From assembly GCA_020091685.1 (NCBI GenBank), contig CM034594.1:2952403-3016402 (forward strand): a DNA stretch of 64,000 bases. The letters are read 5' to 3'. Numbering within the stretch: position 1 is the first letter of the stretch; each line of letters begins with the position of its first letter. Shown in pieces: positions 13,601-26,595 of this stretch. The notes beneath the pieces are model-generated. The model made no database searches. It saw only the letters and a program-made list of their open reading frames with translations, and had not been told where the DNA came from. The DNA comes from Lutjanus erythropterus (lineage: Eukaryota; Chordata; Actinopteri; Lutjaniformes; Lutjanidae). Made by a program: the position numbers and the translations under genes.

Positions 13601-14064
13601 AAACTGAAGTTTTGGTAGAAAACATATCAGTCCAAGAGCTATTTCTGAAAATACTTTTATTTGTGAGCACTTGCAAAGTCTCATCAATATTATTGTTCTT
13701 TTATTGAGCCTTCACAGTCTAATCCATTTTAACTTTATAACATTTTCCTCTACCATGTAAAATCACATTAGTTATATTAGATAAGGTAATAAACTGTCTT
13801 CTCATTATGAATTCAGTGAAATCAGTTCAATTTAAATTAATTAGTTTTCACTTTCAGAACTTCAAAATATGAGTTCACTTTGTAACTTAAAGGGATGAGT
13901 TGATTAACTGTCCAACTCACTTAGATTATTATCATGTACTGTGTTTCCCAGCATGAATTCTATTTGAATTTAACATAACCCAGGAAGTCTTCTTTCTTCT
14001 AATTTGTTTGTCGTTTGTTTTTTATACATGTGTCTGAAATTAGTCACAATAATAAACATTTTTC

Positions 14065-14435
14065 CTCTTACCTGTAGCGCCATTTATCCATCTAGATTGT
14101 TCTGGTGTGAGGTGCCAGGTTTTGGAGATATTGGCCGTGAAGATGTCTGCCTTCCCTCCAATATAATGGAATTAAATGGCACTCAGCTTGTTGGGCTCAA
14201 TGCACCCAAAAAATGACATTTAAAAAATTAAAAAACAATGTCTCTTTCCAGAAATTATGACCCTATTACTCAACATAATCTATGATCTATAATCTTTGCT
14301 GCTGTAGAAAGAAAGTAGTTCCTCCATGAAACTGCTCACCACAAATTCTGTGGATTATCTTGAGTAACTGAGTCATGATTTCTGGAAAGAGACATTGCTT
14401 TTGAATTTTTGAACTGTCCCTTTAAACATTGTCTT
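14065..14435 (+). mobile_element. Palindromic teleost repeat, second copy
   Basis: CTCTTACCTGTAGCGCCATT, TATCCATCTAGATTGTTC, AATGGCACTCAGCTTG, TCTGTGGATTATCTTGAGTA and AGAGACATTGCTTTTGAATT match the 36735-37152 copy in inverted orientation. It ends GAACTGTCCCTTTAAAC, the mirror of AAAGGGATAGTTC. Confidence 0.6.
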
Positions 14436-17400
14436 TGTCTTCTCAATAGTGACTGTTACTGGTCATGAAATCCTGACAAATCCCAAACATAAAAAGCATC
14501 ACTTCCTGTGACCCAGAGGCGTTTCCAGGAAGGAGAGACTAGCAGAAAAAGACAAACTGGGTATTGACTGGCCATTATTATTGGAGAGTGGAGGAGAAAA
14601 ACAGATATGACCTAAACAGATATTTTCCTTTTAGCTAAGAGAAAAGCCTATAAGTACAAGCCATGGCTAAAGTCATGTTAGACAGAAGTAAATCCACATG
14701 AGCAGGTTTTGTTGACAGATGTCTGTATGTTGGTCCAAATGACTGTCGGGAGAGATTAGAAAGAAATAAGCTCTGCCAGGAAGTCTGTTTTAACTTCCAA
14801 TGTTTCTGGTGCTTTCCTGTTTGTGCTAGCAATCAATGCTCAATAACGTCACCTGGTCACGTTCAAATTGTTTGTGGCATGTTATTGTATCATGATATTA
14901 ACATTGTTCCTCTAGTGCAGCATACAGGAGGCCCTGAAGTCACCGTTTAGCCTCTAACCGTTTCGGTGTCCACAACCCTGATACAAACACATGACATGTG
15001 ATTCTGTCTGGGCCGTGGAAGCAGTGCCATGCGCAGCTGAAGAGTGGCACAGCGCTCATATTGATGCAGTCACATTGCTCTTGTTTTGCTAGCCGTCATT
15101 TCCTAGAAATTCCTGTCTGACTTCATTCCTCCAGCCTTCTCCCTCTGATCTGCGTCACTGTCTGCCAATTGTCCTTTTGCCTCTACAGAGAAACACATGC
15201 AGGCTGGAACTCACATACTGTACATCGCTTCCGCTGACACACATAAAAAACACTGTACATATTGTTGTCGGCAATCCTCTGCTCTCTCTCCTTCCCCTGC
15301 GTCACTTCTCGCTCATCATGTGATTCCTTAAAAAAATTAATCGAGTCAGTCCTGTTCTTCTGTTGGTATTTTTGCTCCACCGCTGTCAAAACAGTCTCTT
15401 GGCTGCTGTGGATTACCCTTAAAGTGATACTCCACACAAAATTTGTCATTTGAGTATCAAACACTCATCCATTGCTGGCTTGAACGTAGCTGTAAAGGGT
15501 CTTTCCTCCTTCACATGGAACAGCAGCTGTGGTCAGCTTAGACTTGGTTTGTGGTAGTTGATTCCAAAGGTGTAAAGGTTTCATGATGGAAAAAGAGGTA
15601 TCAAAATATCTGTAGAAAATTGTCAAACTATATATCATGAACCGCCTCTGAACTGTCCATCCATATTTTCAGTATGTTCCAAACACTTAGCCAAGCTCAC
15701 AAAATAGGGCTAAATTTACAGCTGTGAGCAGAACTTTCCCAATCCAAGAGGGCAGCAGTGACAAGGATGAAATGCATTTAAAGCTGCTATATTTTTGTAT
15801 TACAAATTATATGATTATTTTCATTTAAATTTGCTTGAGTTAGATTAGAAGATTGATGCTGCTCACTTTAATATTAAACTACAACCAACAGAAAGTTTAT
15901 CTTAGCATAAGTGTTAAAAAGACAATTTATGGTTTCACATGTGATTGTGTGCCAGACTCTTTCTGGGCCAGGCCAGCTGTTTCCCAGTTTCCAGTCTTAG
16001 TGGATTAAAATATATTCATAAATTGTATTTCTTAGGTATTATTATATATATATTTCCATTGTAACTGAAACCTCTATGCTAACTCTATGCTTGCAACATT
16101 ACAACATCATTATTTGTTTGGCTTTTCAAAAGCATGACATTGCATGTAACCTACTTCTCTCTTCTCTCTTTTTCCTTCTTCTCTCTATCTCTTACACTCC
16201 CTTTCACTGTTTGTGGGGGTACACTTTAAATTGGCAAAAAACTATTTTTTAAAGTCATATGAGTTGTCCCTTTTTTATCCCTATTTTTAAGGCAGATGCC
16301 TTTACTGATCTGGAGAACATCAAACCAATCTGGCAACCCTGCTCCTGGCTGTAGCTTCAACAGAACTGAAAGACATGAGAGTGGTAATGATATTCTCATC
16401 TAACTCTGCAAGAAAGATAATACGTGTACTTTCCAAAATGTTTAAAGGAGCTGTATGTTTCATCCTGTTGCTCTCCAAGAAATGTCTGGAAAGCAATGCC
16501 AAGGTTAACTTTTGTTTTTGTCTTTTTTCGCAGCAGCCACTTTGATAAGAAATAGTAAGGTAAGGGTGTTAACAGACAGAAAAGGGGGGCGTCAATGACT
16601 CACCTCGTTACTTGAGGTACACAGTGGCATTATGAAGCAGGATGGGCTATGACTAGGTGGTTAGCATGCTAACTTCAGAAATAACTCTGCAATACAATAA
16701 ATAGACATACAGAAATTTTCTCTCATCAGTGTTTTCAGCAGCAGCAGGCAGCTGTTTTCAGACAAAAAGCTCTAAAAAAAACATGCCCTGTACAGTACCT
16801 ACCCAGAACCAAACAGCACAGAGACATGAGGGACAACCTGGTGAACGTTTTAGCATTTAGCAGCGAAACAGCCAAATATTCCTTCAGGAGTTGTGACCAG
16901 TTAAGTTAAAAGGTGACAGTTGTGTTTTCAGCTTGTTTCCACTGCCACCAAGCACCCAAAAAATCAGCTAATGTTGTTTTAATGCATATGGCCAGACCAA
17001 CCATCTTACACACTACTGGCCCCAAAAGCCTCACAACACTATCAAGTAGCCTATTTAGCCTATTTTAATTTCCACTTTTTCTCACAGTGATCAAAGCAAA
17101 GCTGAGTCTGATAAATTCTTTTTCTCACACACAGTCGACAATATTTCTCTTTGTGTGTCTTTTAGTTAACATAAAATAAATCATGATGAAGCTTCATTGC
17201 TTCCCACAGGGGAAATTCATCAGCAAAACAATGAATATGTTGGACCTAGAAGATCTTAATCATTCCAGTTAAAGCCATGAAAAAGTACAAGAAAGAATGG
17301 AGAATTTACTAAAACAGACAAAGAATTATAATATAGCTGAGACATATTGCTCGTTTTGCATGAAAACCTTCTACCGCCTAAATGTCAAACTTTTTCTTCT

Positions 17401-18039
17401 GAGTAAAACCACTATGTTTTTCTTCTGTTAACCATCAAATTTGGTATTTTACGAGGCTTTCACATGACAAAAAAGATATATTGTATTGACAATAACAAAT
17501 TAGTGTATCACTTTACAGTTGTGTGTCATCTGTTGCCTGTCTGCCACTCTCATAAACACACACTCTGATCCCTCATCCCTCTCTGTCTGCCCCCCGTCAC
17601 CCCCTCCTCCCCCTCCAGCTCGGATGCCCTCTCCCTCTCCTCTGCCGATGTGTTTTTCCGTCTGGAGGTCCAGAGGTTAAGTTGTCCCCAGCATGTGTTA
17701 GTGCTCAGGTCAGCAGCAGCCAGGACCTGTGATGACAGAGTGTGTGAATGCTGGGGAGTGTCAGGGGTTAAGTGTGTGTACAGGGGTTGTATGGCAGGCT
17801 GGGGTATGTAGGAGACACCCCCAGAACACTTCCTTCCACCTGGTTACCTCCTGTGTAGAACAAACAGGACAGATTGGATGTGTTGAGGAGTGACATACTT
17901 ACAATTATGCATGGCAGGTTAATGTACATTAATAATATGTCAAAGTGCAATTTTAAAGGAAATCAATACATGAGTTGAAGCTTTAAGAAATCACAGCAGC
18001 AGCAGCAGCACTGTATGTCTGTCACACCAAACACGTTAA
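14436..18039. other. Gene-free DNA
   Basis: Apart from the repeat at 15417-15700 nothing is recognised. 17550-17850 is pyrimidine-rich then GC-balanced, and an AGC triplet run (5-6 units) lies at 17996-18011. Confidence 0.4.
15417..15700. mobile_element. Possible MITE starting TTAAAGTGATACTCCACAC
   Basis: CCTTAAAGTGATACTCCACAC, then TTTGTCATTTGAGTATC and CACTCATCCATTGCTGGC, resembles a widespread teleost element beginning TTAAAGGGATACTCCACC. The opposite terminus is not clear. Confidence 0.4.
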
Positions 18040-18605
18040 ACACGTTATAACATGAAAAGTTCATTAGATGTCTGCCACATTTTAACGGGACATTTTTACA
18101 TTATTATAATATAGAATTTTATCAATTATAACAGGATACTTTTGTATTTATAACAATATACTACTTGTTGTGACTTATTATGAAATGTTTCATGTTATAA
18201 TGTGATAGCTTAAACTGTTATAACGTGACATAACAATAAGTTATTGCATTGTAATAGATTTATAAAATGTTGTATTGTGATAAGCTATATTTTTACCATG
18301 CGATAAGTTATATTTTAATCACATGATAACTTATTGTTATATTGTTATAACATCATGAAACATTTCACGCCATAATGTGAAATGTTTTGTGTTATTACAA
18401 TAAGTTATCACATTACAACATGAAATGTGTCACATTACAACAAGATAAATAGAATATTGTTATAACAATAAAGGTTCCATGTCATAACCATTAATGTAAT
18501 ATTTCTATGGCATAATAATATGAAAATATATTGTTAAAACATGAAAATATCTTGTTGTAATGTAAAGAATATCTTGTTATAACAGCTAAGTTCTCACATT
18601 ATTTC
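18040..18605. repeat. AT-rich array of inverted TTATAACATGAAA-type units
   Basis: About 560 bp made of degenerate copies of GTTATAACATGAAA, AAGTTATCACATTA and CATTATAATGTGATAG in both orientations. Short palindromes such as TGTTATAACA recur. No reading frame. Nothing similar elsewhere in the window. Confidence 0.65.
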
Positions 18606-19135
18606 TGGTGTAGCAGTGACACACTGGGCCAGTAAATGGACTCAGTAATTGGACAGTGATTGAACTGATTGGCTCTGTTTCATTGCGCTTAATAGTCTGC
18701 ATTTTGCTGTAAGACTTCAATGTTACAGATACTATAAAGTATTGTGTGAACTGGAAGTTTTTATAGTGGTTTGTAACCAGACTGTGTCACTTTAAGAGAG
18801 AGAAATATAATTTCTCAATAAACATTTGTATTTCTTAACCTCACAGTAGTTTCAAGTATTTAGATATTTGTTCAACAACTACTGTTTACAAGTAGGCCAT
18901 GAGTTAGGCTTGATCACATTTTTTTCCCTCAGCAAATGTATTTAAAAATGCTGATTTACATCAATAGGTCTATTCAAAGGTTTATTTAACTATTCATTCA
19001 TTTTCCTGTTAAGGATTCACTGAAATAAGCAAACATATTCCCACGTACTGGTGTTAGTTTCAATTTTACCCACTGTGTTCTGCATGTCTTTGAATCATAG
19101 AAGAAAACCGAAACATCTGGGGCAAATACACACAT

Positions 19136-19136
<1 letters not shown>

Positions 19137-19200
<64 letters not shown>
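19137..19200. repeat. (CA)n microsatellite, 32 units
   Basis: 64 bp of uninterrupted CA. With the two tracts nearby, three CA/TG arrays lie within 460 bp. Confidence 0.95.
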
Positions 19201-19203
<3 letters not shown>

Positions 19204-19331
19204 CCAGGAGGTCATCAGATTCAAACAGAAAACTTCTGCACCACTGTGTCAACATGCCAACAAGTTTCTCTTACTACGTAATTATTGTTTTTAAGTTATT
19301 TATTGTGTAGAGATGTAGACATCAGAATGGG

Positions 19332-19333
<2 letters not shown>

Positions 19334-19365
<32 letters not shown>

Positions 19366-19384
19366 CACACACACACACACACAC
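19334..19384. repeat. (CA)n microsatellite, once interrupted
   Basis: About 51 bp of CA with one CCTA interruption. Confidence 0.93.
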
Positions 19385-19540
19385 TTAACATTGTGAGAGT
19401 GACAGAAGCAGCTGCTGGCGTGATCTGGAGGTCATGTTAGATCACAACACTGAGGAAAAAACAAATTCTTTAACCCAGGGGGTTGTCTAAGATGTGAGTT
19501 ACTAGATCACATGGTTATACAAGGCTGTGAGTGTTTCCAT

Positions 19541-19541
<1 letters not shown>

Positions 19542-19590
<49 letters not shown>
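19542..19590. repeat. (TG)n microsatellite
   Basis: About 49 bp of TG. Confidence 0.93.
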
Positions 19591-19591
<1 letters not shown>

Positions 19592-20869
19592 TGAGAGCAA
19601 CAAAGACAGAGAGTGTGTTACAGTGTATGTGTGTAATGGGGGTTTTACATTAGAAATGTTTTACTTCTTCTGTTTTAGTATGTTTATTTCAGTCAGAAGT
19701 CCTAACAAGCGCAGCAGGAGCATATTTTTCACAGCAGGAGAGTATTAAAAACCGTTGACTCACTCAGTAGAACATAAAATTAATTAACACCTTGTTAAAT
19801 CATTTCGCCGCAGCCCAAAGCCAACAATCCAACTCTGCTGTCGAGCACACAGGTGTGAACTGAGCCAACAGACAAGTGAAGGATGATACTATTTTGTCTG
19901 CTCGCTGTAAAACTAAACAAAATTTTTAACTTAAAAACATTAGTGTTCTGGCTGCAAAGTTAAGGGAATTTTGTAATGATTCAAAACAAAACATTCCTTG
20001 TCAAATCAACTTGATTTTAATTCAGTTGTACTTGAGAAAATGTTTAATAAGCTTAAGATATTAAGTTTTATTAACTCTTCAGTCACACTGACAAACATTA
20101 CACACAAATTTGATTTCCTTTTACATTTTCTCAGTTTAAAAAGTCAGTTCTTCATTTCATGCAAAGAACGCACAGCTGCAGCTGCTCCTGTGGAGTTACA
20201 CTGTAATAAGTGGATTTCAGTTGCAGTTAAAGTAACGTAATGTTTTGAATTAGACCCATTTAGCTTTCTGCTTCAGTGATAGAGGTCTATTTTTGTGGAT
20301 TATAACAATTTGAAATTAAATCCAGCTTCTTAACCTGCTATTTTTATGTCAGTATAAATGCATCAGTTAGGTTTTATTTGATACTGTGCATCTGACATCA
20401 TGACATCCATTTCTTTTCCAGATTTTACCCCTGCAGTTCAGTCACCATTTTCTCTTTGTGACTTGGAACGAAGGTTAATGCAAGATAAAGTTATATTTTG
20501 TTTTCAATAATGCATAATGTTAGATATAAAATGGCCCACCTGAATTGTTATTGTGTTTTTTAAGTTTTTATAAACTCATTGAAAGAAACCAGCAATCATT
20601 GAGTCATGTCAACATTAGTAATTATATTCATTATTTTTAACAAACTGAAATAACACACTAAAGTTAAAATACAAAAGAAAAAACTTTTCCTGCCACTATA
20701 CTAGAGATCTTGTGTTTACAAGTTTGGAGGTGTTCAGAAAATAAATAGAAATTTTGAGGTTAATCAAACACACAATATACATTCTGCCACTAAGAGTCTC
20801 CCTTACATTAAAATCATGTTCATGGACGAGGTAATATTAAAATTTTATTCACATTACGTGTCGTCATGT
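19591..20869. other. AT-rich gene-free DNA
   Basis: Nothing recognised on either strand. Confidence 0.4.
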
Positions 20870-21070
20870 TGCCAACTTCCTTCCTCGCTCTGTGACATAT
20901 CCAAAGTATACCACGATTTCCTGGAAGTTATAGCTGGAAACACACAGTTACCTTGAATAAAGTAGATTTGTCTGTGTTTGAACATTGTTGGAAACTGGAT
21001 TAATTATAGCACAAAACTTAACAATAGTAGAGACATGCTAAAGCAGAAATGTTATATATTATAACTTTAA
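20870..21070. repeat. Interspersed repeat shared with 13380-13600
   Basis: GTTACCTTGAATAAAGTAGA, TTTGAACATTGTTGGAAACTG and GCAGAAATGTTATATATTATA parallel GTTACCTTGAATAATTTGTG, TTTGACCATTGTTTGAAAC and GCAGAGGTGTTGCATATTGTA at the other site, in the same order and spacing. Unclassified old element. Confidence 0.55.
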
Positions 21071-21839
21071 CTTGAATAAATTAAAATATTACTGTATATA
21101 TTAATAGTATAATTATGTTAAGTTATAAGAAAAATTCAGATGATTCCCGTAAAATACTGATTTTCTTTTTTTTTAAAAATGCTGCTATGAAACAAAGAAG
21201 AAGAAAAGAAAGGAAATCAATATCATTTAATACATTTGTAAAATTAACAAGTACACCTGACCAGTGCCGGTGGATTATGTTTGTGTTTTTGTAACATGGA
21301 GTGGTTTTTCTGTTTTGAAATGGAATAAATTATAATTTTAGTTGGAAAACATTCTTATTTAATTTGGATTTTTTTTAAATATAGCTGCATGTGTGGAGCA
21401 AAAAGACCTGTTGGCAGTTCTGCTAACAGGCAAAGGTCCAACAATCCAAAAATCTGTCATTATCTGGCAGTATGAAATACCATTAAAATAGTTCCATTTA
21501 ACTACACTCTGGGGTGTATTAAAGAAATAATAGCCTTTTCAGTGCTGGGGAGGGTTCATTAATAAAAGTAATGTCTTAGCTTTGGAATTTTGCAGGTGTG
21601 ATTTGTCTTCATCTTTAATGGTACGGACTGATTAAGAAAGCAAACAGTGTGTGTGTGTGCGTGTGTGTGCCCAGTGCGTGCACATCTGTACGCCAAAGTG
21701 TGTATCCACAGATGATTAGAGCACCACCATGTTTCACGCTTGTACTTTTCCAGTATGTGTGTGAGTATGTGTGTGCGTGTGCGTGCATGTGCCTGTGTGT
21801 TTTTTGGCGTGTGTGTCTCAGTGTCCTCTCATTGGCTGA

Positions 21840-22500
21840 ATTATTCAGGCTTAGCAAACAGAGCTGACAAGACTATGAGTGATCCTTAACGTTGTTATTG
21901 ACTTAGACTTTATTTATAGAATGTGTGGTCCGGCTGCACGAGCTGCACACAGCGCCACCCCTCCGAGGCCTGCGAGCAGACACGATTAATCAGAAGAATG
22001 TTATAATTAGGGCTTAATACCCTCAGGCGTACACACAGAAACAACACTATATGTGAGCATGAACATAATGTATGAATGCATGTGGTGCACACACACACAC
22101 ACACATGCACACACACAGAGCGGGCCCTGTGTATGTAAGCAGGGTTCGATGGGTTGCAGAGGTTTTTCGAGGGTCTGGGCGTGCTGTTTGTCCAAAACGC
22201 TTTAAGGCTTGTTCTCTTCATCCAAGAGGTTGTTAAACAAAAGTCAGTTTGTTACAGTAGCGGGGGCCAGCGGGGGTATTAATACACACTAATGCAGATG
22301 TTTCAGCATTTACAGCCATCCGTGAGAAAGCCTGTTGTGTTCAGTGTCAAATCTAATGTCTGGTGATCCCCATTTGGCTGGGTCTATTTTGGTTGGAGGG
22401 TTCACATGAGCGCTTTCAAAAGTACATATTTGTCTCCAAGAGCACTTGTATTCTTCTGTAGAGGGAATCACAATCGCCCGCTTTCTTTTTCTCAACTTGT
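21840..22500. promoter_or_regulatory. Candidate downstream enhancer block
   Basis: Complex sequence on both sides of a short CA tract (22088-22117). It includes CTGAATTATTCAGGC, GACACGATTAATCAGAAGAA followed by TGTTATAATTAGGGC, CCTTAACGTTGTTATTGAC and GGTATTAATACACACTAATGC. Homeodomain-type TAATTA/ATTAAT cores cluster here, while flanking DNA is AT-rich and repeat-laden. It lies about 8.5 kb past exon 8. Confidence 0.33.
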
Positions 22501-25500
22501 GATGAAATTAAACACAAAGACTCCATTTAGTAATTACCATCAGCTGAATAAAGAATAAATATAACAGCAGTTATTTTCAGGATTTTTATTTTATTATAAA
22601 TAGTAGTGATAATGCGCTTGTACACATGACATTATGTCATATCGCTTTGTCCAATAATACAAAAAATATATCAAAGGAATGAAAAGACTGGTTCATTCTA
22701 ACATAGACAGATATACAAAACAAGAGTGCATCTGCAGGCACTCAGTTATTCTGAGCTGTAGTTTTATTGTCACTCACTTGTGCATCGTGGGAGGTTTTAC
22801 AATGACACTGTTGACATGGAGAGGAGAAGTCACGCCACTCCTGATGTGCCCCATGGACCTTACTTCAGAAAAAATATGAACAGGTTCAACGATGACAGAA
22901 GAACTATTTTTGTTTCCATTTGAACTGTGCCTTGAATTATACGTATGACGTTTGTAGGGTGAAAAGATCCCAACAAGCCAATTGTGGGATAAAGGGTATG
23001 TTTGTGTGGGACAAAGGTAGTCTAAAGTTTTGATACTGAAAAATAAACATTTTTATTCAGCCCCTTAGCTCATAAAGTCTGTATACGTTGCCCTCTGGTT
23101 GATTCCATAGCACACAATAGACAATAAATAAGTAGTTCCCCAGTCTTTGTTGGAGCTTAATTTCCTTTCCATTGTGGAAGTTTCCATCACTTTCTGCCTA
23201 AATCTGAGTACATTGTGGCTTTGTGGGGAGAAAAGCATAAAAAAGCATCTGTCCTACAGTGACTGCTGAAAACCAATCAAAATGTTGGACATGATCTCAA
23301 TATGTGAGATGTGGGACAAGGGATACAAAAGCTGTGCAGTCCCACATTAAGTGAGACACCTAGTCACTCTAGACTTTTTTCACTTTAAAAGATAATTTTA
23401 CAAGTCAAGAATGTCACAGTTTGTGGTAGGTTTGTTTAGTTTAGTTTTGTGTGAAAGTACATCACCTCAGTGAAGTACATCACCTGTCTTGCACAATAAA
23501 TGCCAGCAACGCCAACATGTAACGTTATGTTACCTGAAGTGTTTTTTTCCAACGACTCCTGGTTCTTTTAACAGTTGGGAAGAGGAAGCACAAGCAAGAC
23601 CTATCGCTCATGTGACTACATCCCGGTATTAAAATACACAGGCGTTGTAGCTTTGGTGCCTAACGTCAGCTTTTGGAGGGAGAAAGTCATGACATCACAC
23701 ACACTACCACTGAATGTGTAGTCTTTCTAATTATGTATCTTCAGAGTCTGATACTTCAACAGTTTTATGACAGTGACTTTTTTGACTTGTAAAATTATCT
23801 TTTAAATTTACAAACATCATATGAGTAATTAATGACAAAGGGGATCAAAAGATTATTTGTCTCTAACCACTGATTATCATTCATACTGTATTTTTTCTGA
23901 TGTAAGGTCACATGTCGGTCCACCAGAAGGGATGTGAACTTGTCTCTCTATTCAGTCGCTGACAATAAATATGTCTGGAATGCAAACCTGTGTATGCAAA
24001 ATGGAAACAAAAAAAAGGTCCCAAGCACAAGTACAAAACAAAAAATTAAAATACAGTTTTGGCTTTGTCATTCCTTGTAATTTTCTGGTTACATTGGCAT
24101 TCCCTTGATTCATTCTTTTCCTCATGACACCACACTGACTTAAGTCTGTACAAATGTGGTCCTCTCAGTGTCCCATTACAGCGATATTAACAATGTTTCG
24201 ATTTGTTTTGGATCCAGAAAGCCTTCAAAGGCACATGTGTTGTTCCTTTGCAAAGTCCCAAACTAGATCCAGAGTATGAATCCAAAGTGTTTCGTAAGAC
24301 TTTAAGAGGCACGTTTTTATTGTTTTAATGGTGAGGTTGACTTTTAAGATACATGATATTGCACTTCTGGTCAGCTGGGAGAATGGCTGTCTTCAATCTA
24401 AACGCTCAAGTGTCTCTCGGTCGTGACTTGTGACCTGGTGGCTTTTCCTCGCCGGGTGAGGATCTTTAAAGGGTTTTTTAACGCTGTGATCGATCTTGCC
24501 TATCCCCCCCCCCCCCCACTTTAAAGCCACTTCTTCACCGCCTTCTTCTACTGCTCTCTCATCTGTCACTTTCCCTAAAGTCACCTCCTGACCTCCTCCG
24601 AGTTCCTCTCAAAAAAGTACAAAAGGGTCCGGGATCCCTGCCTCACCATCCCGAACATCAATGAGACAGAAGGAGTAAGACAGAAAGGGGGGAGAGGAGA
24701 GGGAGAGACAGAGGGGGAGGAGGCAGAAGGAATGTTTGAATGAACTTTCTCTGCAGCACAGCTGTGGTGTACATTAGAGTTTCTGATACAATAAAACCCT
24801 CAGATTGGTGTGCTCACGTTTGTTTTCTCTGTCTCTGGAATTTCTCTCCATGTGTGGGATGCAGAAAGCTCAAATAAATGCAATAAAATCAACAAAGCCC
24901 TTTTCTTTTTCCCCGTTTAGCAGATACAATTTGGGGATTAATGTGGAGATGCATGGAATTTCATACGTACTCATGTGGCTCTAGGATATGTAAACATGCT
25001 CCTTCAAGCATCGACTCAAAGGCTGGTAGTCTGTGATGATAGATTTGTCCACGAACGGTGTTTGGTCTGTGGGAAGTGCCTCTTCGTGGCACTGGAGGTG
25101 GTCAGAACTCCACTGAGCTGACCACATTAAATGCTGCCATCTCTGCTGGTCATCTACACTACTGATGCAGCGATGTTCGTGGTCAATCAACAGTTTTTGG
25201 TCTGGTATTCCTTCTTGTGGTCCCTTCTTTTTGTTTGTCCATTTCTCCAACAAGAATCAATAACATAATGACCTGCAGTGGAGAATGTGTCCTGGTAAAT
25301 GGTAACAAAATTTTGGTCCAGATATTAAAAGATTTCCATCGCTGTACACACACGTCCCTCTGTGAAGTCACAATCAGGTGATTTCAGGCCTCAGATAAGG
25401 AAGGGCACCTGTAAAAACACACACACAAAGGGATGAAACAGTTAACTCATTGTCAGTGAGAACTGATTTAGAAAAAAATATATAAGGTGGAAAGATGATA

Positions 25501-26283
25501 AAAATGATATATGGCCGCAATAAATTTTGGGCATATGTTTTAGCGTGCCATTCTGCTAACATATGGCTATTGTTAGCATAGCATGTGCTAACAGTGGTTT
25601 GGGGTGTAAGGTCAAGGGAGGGACATGAGAGAACAGAAGTGTGAGGTTGCCTCAAAGAAATACAGCTACAAGACTTCTCACACCCAGAGGCAGCACAATC
25701 TGACAGTAACACTCAAAATATATGCCGTTAGTGTACATACAACATAATATTCAAGTCTCCACCCCAAGAGGATCTTGACCAGGCACGAAAAAAACCTCTA
25801 TAACCGTATTTCCCAACATTATCTAAATGCTGATTTAACACCCCCCAACCTCCACACTGGTTGCGGTGCACTTCTGGTGAAAAAAGTCGGCATTTTATTT
25901 TATTTATTGGCTTAAAGTAGTAAGATTAAAATTACTTTTATTCCAAAATACTGGAATCAGCTTATAAAATACCCACCATGTAATGTTTTTGATTGTAGAA
26001 TGCAACTCTACAGAGTTGTTTTAAAAAAATATAATTCCAGACACACAGAGGATACACCCTCAGTGAAAAAACTGAATCTGAATTTAGTTATTTGGGATGA
26101 GAGATTGCTGCGTAAAATGTACCGCTAACACCAATCACAGGAACAGAGTAGATGAAAATCCATGTATTTCACCAGATTTTACAGCTGGAGTCCAAAGCCC
26201 TAAAACAGAAGTAATCCATATGCGCATTTTCTGTAGCAGACATCTGAAATGTGTCATCAGCTCAAATGCCATGATGTGGACTA
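22501..26283. other. Gene-free DNA
   Basis: No gene or clear repeat family. Includes a 14-base C run (24504-24517) and a GGGAGAGG-rich stretch at 24680-24730. A 90-codon minus-strand frame at 24981-25253 shows no recognisable domain and no splice context. Confidence 0.4.
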
Positions 26284-26595
26284 GTGGTCAGGTTTCCCTC
26301 ACTGTTTATGTTTTTGTCTGTGTTTATGTGCTTATGTGTTTTTGTATTGCATGTTTTAAATTTTGAGTGTTTTGGGGTATATGGTTATATCATTGTTTTA
26401 CTATTTGTGCTTGTGTGCTTTTGTATATTATCTTATAATTTTTATTTATTTATTTATTTATTTTAATGCCACTGACCTGCCAGAGACTGCAGATGAAAAT
26501 TGGCCTGTCTGGCTAAATCTGGCACATTTAAATGATGGACTTAAGTTATTGTTCTAATTAATGTGCACTGTGCCTCAACAAAATAAACATAAAGT
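26284..26595 (+). mobile_element. Probable 3' end of a non-LTR retrotransposon
   Basis: TTTTAATGCCACTGACCTGC, GCAGATGAAAATTGGCCTG, GGCTAAATCTGGCACATTTA, TAATTAATGTGCACTGTGCC and CAACAAAATAAAC resemble the 3' UTR of teleost LINEs that end in a conserved CTGGCACATTTA...GTGCACTGTCCC...AAATAAA block. The reverse-transcriptase part is missing. Recognised from general familiarity, not alignment. Confidence 0.45.

Noticed and set aside
22138-22160. GGTTCGATGGG as a tRNA B box
   Set aside because: Lacks the CC at the end of the B box and there is no acceptor stem or A box at the right distance.
24981-25253. 90-codon minus-strand frame that could be the missing pax3 end
   Set aside because: The sequence does not resemble any Pax3/Pax7 C-terminus and lacks a convincing acceptor.
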